Shown: in pieces, positions 5,322 to 7,618 of the stretch
How positions within the stretch are numbered: position 1 is the stretch's first letter
Layout of the letters: every line of letters starts with the position of its first letter
The notes under the pieces: generated by a model
Told to the model about the DNA's origin: nothing
The model's input: only the letters and a program-made list of their open reading frames with translations
The model's database searches: none
Source of the DNA: Nitrososphaerota archaeon
GTDB lineage: Archaea; Thermoproteota; Nitrososphaeria; Nitrososphaerales; Gagatemarchaeaceae
Length of the DNA stretch: 7,618 nt
Reading direction: 5' to 3'
Assembly: GCA_005877365.1 (NCBI GenBank)
Contig: VBPP01000122.1
Location: forward strand, 1-7,618
Translations under genes and position numbers: made by a program

Positions 5322-6359
5322 ATGGAACGCCCCGAGGAGCGGCGCACCGTTGTCACCTCTAAAGCTGAAGGCGGTGGTGCCAGACTTACAGTTAAGCTCT
5401 CGATGACCCCTCGAGCGGGGGAGCAGTCGCTCAAAGACAAGTATGGTGTATCGAAATACGACCTCGGGCTTGGATACGATGTTCCCGAGGCCCTGAGGAG
5501 CATGATCCCCAGGAATGTCCCTGATTACGTCGACGAGGGGGAGAACTACGTCGAGAGAATAATGCGTGCCCTCTACTACTTCAAGCAGTGCGCTCTGATC
5601 GGCCCCAGCGGCACAGGCAAGACTCACATCGTCTACCTCGTCGCGAAGATAGCGGGGATCCCTCTCTGGGAGATCAACTGCGGTCTCCAGACGTCGGTCT
5701 ACGACATGTTCGGCCGCTTCGTGGGCCTGGGGAAGGATAACTGGATCGATGGGCTGATCGTTTCATGGTGCAGGCAAGGGGGCATCCTCTACCTCGACGA
5801 GGCGAATATGATGAAGCAGGACGTCGCTACGAGGCTCAACCCCATCCTCGACACGAGAGGGCACCTCGTCCTCAACGAGAAGGACAACGAGATGATCCCG
5901 AGGAATCCATTCGGTTACGTCATAATCAGCATGAATCCTTACTCCTCGGAATTTGCGGGCACGAAGCCACTCAACGCTGCCTTCAGGAGGAGAATGTCGG
6001 GGTGGGTAGACTTCGACTACCTCAGCGTTGGCTCGAAGATTTCTCAGAGGGAGGTGTCCCTCCTCTCCGAGAGGGTGAAGATCCCGAAGGACGTCGCGGA
6101 GAAGATCGTCAGGGTCGCCGCCGAGATAAGGAAGAGATACAAGAGCGGGGACCTCCCTTACGGTCCCTCCGTGGGGGACCTCGTCAACTGGGCGACACTC
6201 GTCGCGGACGGTCTCACCCCGATGGCGGCCGCTGAGGAGACTATCATCTCCCTCACCTCCGACGACTCCGAGATTCAGCGGACCGTGAGGAGGATAGTCG
6301 ACATGGTGGTCGGTTCGGGAGGAGGAGCGAAGGTGGTAGAGAAGACTGAAGCTCCTTGA
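5322..6359 (+). CDS. MoxR/CbbQ/NorQ-type AAA+ ATPase
   Basis: This 345-residue protein belongs to the MoxR branch of AAA+ ATPases (AAA_5), which act with a VWA-domain partner to activate or insert metal into client enzymes. Walker A is GPSGTGKT (94-101). Walker B is ILYLDEA (155-161), with E160 as the catalytic base. Sensor 1 is the Asn in SMNP (205), and arginine-finger candidates are R222-R224 in AAFRRRM. A C-terminal helical lid follows (about 240-330), then a short basic/acidic tail. The first 55 residues are less conserved in character and contain Arg/Glu-rich sequence. ATG 5322 is supported by a TATA-like box 26 bases upstream. The stop overlaps the beginning of the VWA gene by about 14 bases, so the two are very likely translated together, as with CbbQ-CbbO, NorQ-NorD or CobS-CobT. 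The client is not encoded in the window. Calling it CbbQ, NorQ or CobS would go beyond the evidence. Confidence 0.92.
   Translation: MERPEERRTVVTSKAEGGGARLTVKLSMTPRAGEQSLKDKYGVSKYDLGLGYDVPEALRSMIPRNVPDYVDEGENYVERIMRALYYFKQCALIGPSGTGKTHIVYLVAKIAGIPLWEINCGLQTSVYDMFGRFVGLGKDNWIDGLIVSWCRQGGILYLDEANMMKQDVATRLNPILDTRGHLVLNEKDNEMIPRNPFGYVIISMNPYSSEFAGTKPLNAAFRRRMSGWVDFDYLSVGSKISQREVSLLSERVKIPKDVAEKIVRVAAEIRKRYKSGDLPYGPSVGDLVNWATLVADGLTPMAAAEETIISLTSDDSEIQRTVRRIVDMVVGSGGGAKVVEKTEAP
6331..6336 (+). promoter_or_regulatory. Ribosome binding site that decides the CTG start of the VWA gene
   Basis: AGGTGG lies nine bases before CTG 6346, inside the end of the ATPase gene. It is the only Shine-Dalgarno-like motif with good spacing to a possible start of the following frame. 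Confidence 0.4.
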
Positions 6360-7618
6360 TTTCGCGTGGAATACGGCAACCAGTCTAGGGCAGCGGGACT
6401 ACGATACCCTCAGGCTCATCCTCGACGAAAACCTCGCCTACCCGACGCTGAGCAGCGACAAGAGGGGATACGTGATCAGGCTCCCGACCCCTCGTGCAGT
6501 AAAAGACAAGTTCTACTCCCTGCAGGGGCTCTACACGGACCAGGACGAGAGCTCCTGGGTCACACTCTGGAGGCTCTTCAAGGCCTCGCTGTACCACACA
6601 GCTCTGCACGCCGCCTACTCCGATTTCGGCCGCTATGCGGTCTGGGCGAAGGGGAAAGACCTCACCCTCGCCACCTACTCGGTCTCGCTTGTCGAGGACC
6701 TTCACGTCACGGCCCAGGCGGCCAAGCGCTGGCCTGGAATCCTCCCGGATATCGCACACGCAAACTACATCTCGGGGCTGAGGGCGACGGACCCCGCTGC
6801 GGTGGGCAGGGGGTCTCTGAGGGATGCGGCCTCACTTCTCCTGGCGGTCTGGGGAATCGGTCGGCGAGCCAAAGACTCCTCGGAAGAGGAAAGGAAGAGA
6901 GAGGCATTCGCCTCGAAGCTCCGCTCGACGGTCAACGCGGCGGTGAACATGAAGGCAGACGAGAGAAAGGACCTTCTCCTCTCGGCGACCCACGAGGTCT
7001 ACTTTCAAGTCGCGGGAGGCGGGAGGCTCTCTGAGATCCCTTTCCTCCCTCATACGGAGGCTCACGGCGAGACAAGCCTCTTCGACTCCAAACTCGTGGA
7101 GAGGCCCGACGATGCTGCACTCCTGGATTCCGCCTACCAGACTCTCGGGCTCACACGCGGAGCTGGAGAGCAGAAATTGATGAAGCAGGAGGCGACTGAT
7201 GCCTACCTTGACATGCAGACGAACAACGACAGGCTCTCGATGATGAAGTCGGCTTACGAAAGTCTGGCCGCAACCACGAGGCTCGAGGGCGTTGAAATCC
7301 CGCAGGGAGACTACGGGATGTTTCTGAGGGTAAAGTCGGCCCTCTCCGGACCGATATCGAACGTGAAGAACCAGCTTCGCCAGGTTAGAAACGTCCTCGA
7401 CGAGACGGGGGGACACGAGGGCGGGCAGCTCGACCTCCCCGAGGCAATGCAGGTCGTCGCCTCCAAAGCGAGGAGGTCTGACGTCTTCGTGAGACTGGAG
7501 AACGTCCACAAGGAGGAGGCCTGGGCAATCATGATCGACGCGAGCAAGAGCATCTCTTCCTTCTCCCATGAAGTAAAGGGGATAGCCACCTGCCTCGGGG
7601 AGGTGGCGAACGATCTTG
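6346..7618 (+). CDS. VWA-domain protein, partner of the MoxR-type ATPase, 3' end outside window
   Basis: This is the probable VWA partner of the preceding AAA+ protein; in characterised pairs the VWA protein links the ATPase to the client enzyme. The 424 visible codons give a mostly helical, charged protein with no membrane segment. A von Willebrand A domain begins near the window end. Its metal-ion-dependent adhesion site is the DASKS at 398-402 (D398, S400, S402), preceded by the hydrophobic strand AWAIMI. The remaining MIDAS residues lie outside. A C-terminal VWA after a long N-terminal region resembles CbbO, NorD and CobT. The start is odd: after the in-frame TAG at 6337 the first ATG, GTG or TTG is GTG 6472, which would discard about 42 residues of good coding character, including LKLLDFAW and RLILDEN. 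I therefore chose CTG 6346, spaced nine bases from AGGTGG and overlapping the ATPase gene by 14 bases. The GTG at 6366 is in the wrong frame. Confidence 0.85.
   Translation, partial: MKLLDFAWNTATSLGQRDYDTLRLILDENLAYPTLSSDKRGYVIRLPTPRAVKDKFYSLQGLYTDQDESSWVTLWRLFKASLYHTALHAAYSDFGRYAVWAKGKDLTLATYSVSLVEDLHVTAQAAKRWPGILPDIAHANYISGLRATDPAAVGRGSLRDAASLLLAVWGIGRRAKDSSEEERKREAFASKLRSTVNAAVNMKADERKDLLLSATHEVYFQVAGGGRLSEIPFLPHTEAHGETSLFDSKLVERPDDAALLDSAYQTLGLTRGAGEQKLMKQEATDAYLDMQTNNDRLSMMKSAYESLAATTRLEGVEIPQGDYGMFLRVKSALSGPISNVKNQLRQVRNVLDETGGHEGGQLDLPEAMQVVASKARRSDVFVRLENVHKEEAWAIMIDASKSISSFSHEVKGIATCLGEVANDL

Noticed and set aside
5765..6235. Plus-strand open frame of 156 codons inside the ATPase gene
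   Set aside because: It is a shifted frame of the ATPase, dominated by Arg, Gly and Glu.
6366..7034. Plus-strand frame starting at GTG 6366 after the ATPase gene
   Set aside because: It is a shifted shadow of the VWA gene; its product is Arg/Pro/Gly-rich and ends at 7034, while the other frame stays open to the window end and contains the MIDAS motif.
6832..7569. Minus-strand open frame of 245 codons opposite the VWA gene
   Set aside because: It is antisense to the coding frame, with Arg/Leu-rich composition and no domain. GC-rich codon use keeps the opposite strand open.

Overview
The window looks archaeal. A geranylgeranyl-diphosphate-synthase-like gene sits with a UbiA prenyltransferase and a double Lrp/AsnC-type regulator. 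There is a single-domain KaiC-like ATPase and a small archaeal-type winged-helix regulator. Several genes have an AT-rich TATA-like box 26-35 bases before the start codon and no ribosome binding site, which fits short-leader or leaderless archaeal transcripts. The gene-dense, moderately GC-rich layout and protein types fit the TACK side, perhaps Thaumarchaeota or Bathyarchaeia. I cannot fix the lineage from sequence alone.

Bases 1-2604, minus strand, form one operon read from right to left: a regulator with two tandem winged-helix modules, a UbiA-family membrane prenyltransferase (ATGA stop/start overlap) and a polyprenyl diphosphate synthase that leaves the window at base 1. The synthase would make the prenyl donor and the UbiA enzyme would transfer it to an acceptor, so the unit probably serves membrane lipid or another prenylated lipid. 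The regulator may control the unit itself.

Bases 2605-2777 are a divergent promoter region. To its right, on the plus strand, is the KaiC/RadA-like ATPase (2778-3473).

Bases 3474-5232 are the least conventional part. Two small proteins on opposite strands (3755-4132 plus, 4774-5202 minus) align by eye as paralogs, and the plus copy lacks about 35 central residues. They flank a winged-helix gene (4455-4769) and a 322-base stretch with no convincing gene. The winged-helix gene and the minus paralog converge on a 16-base palindrome that supplies both stop codons and places stops in all six frames. The fold of the small proteins may be SecB-like, but that is only a suggestion.

Bases 5322-7618, plus strand, hold a MoxR/CbbQ/NorQ-type AAA+ ATPase followed, with overlap, by a large protein with a C-terminal von Willebrand A domain that runs off the window. 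This pairing is known for metal-insertion or activation chaperones acting on enzymes; the client here is not visible. The VWA gene has no ATG, GTG or TTG near its apparent beginning and probably starts at CTG.
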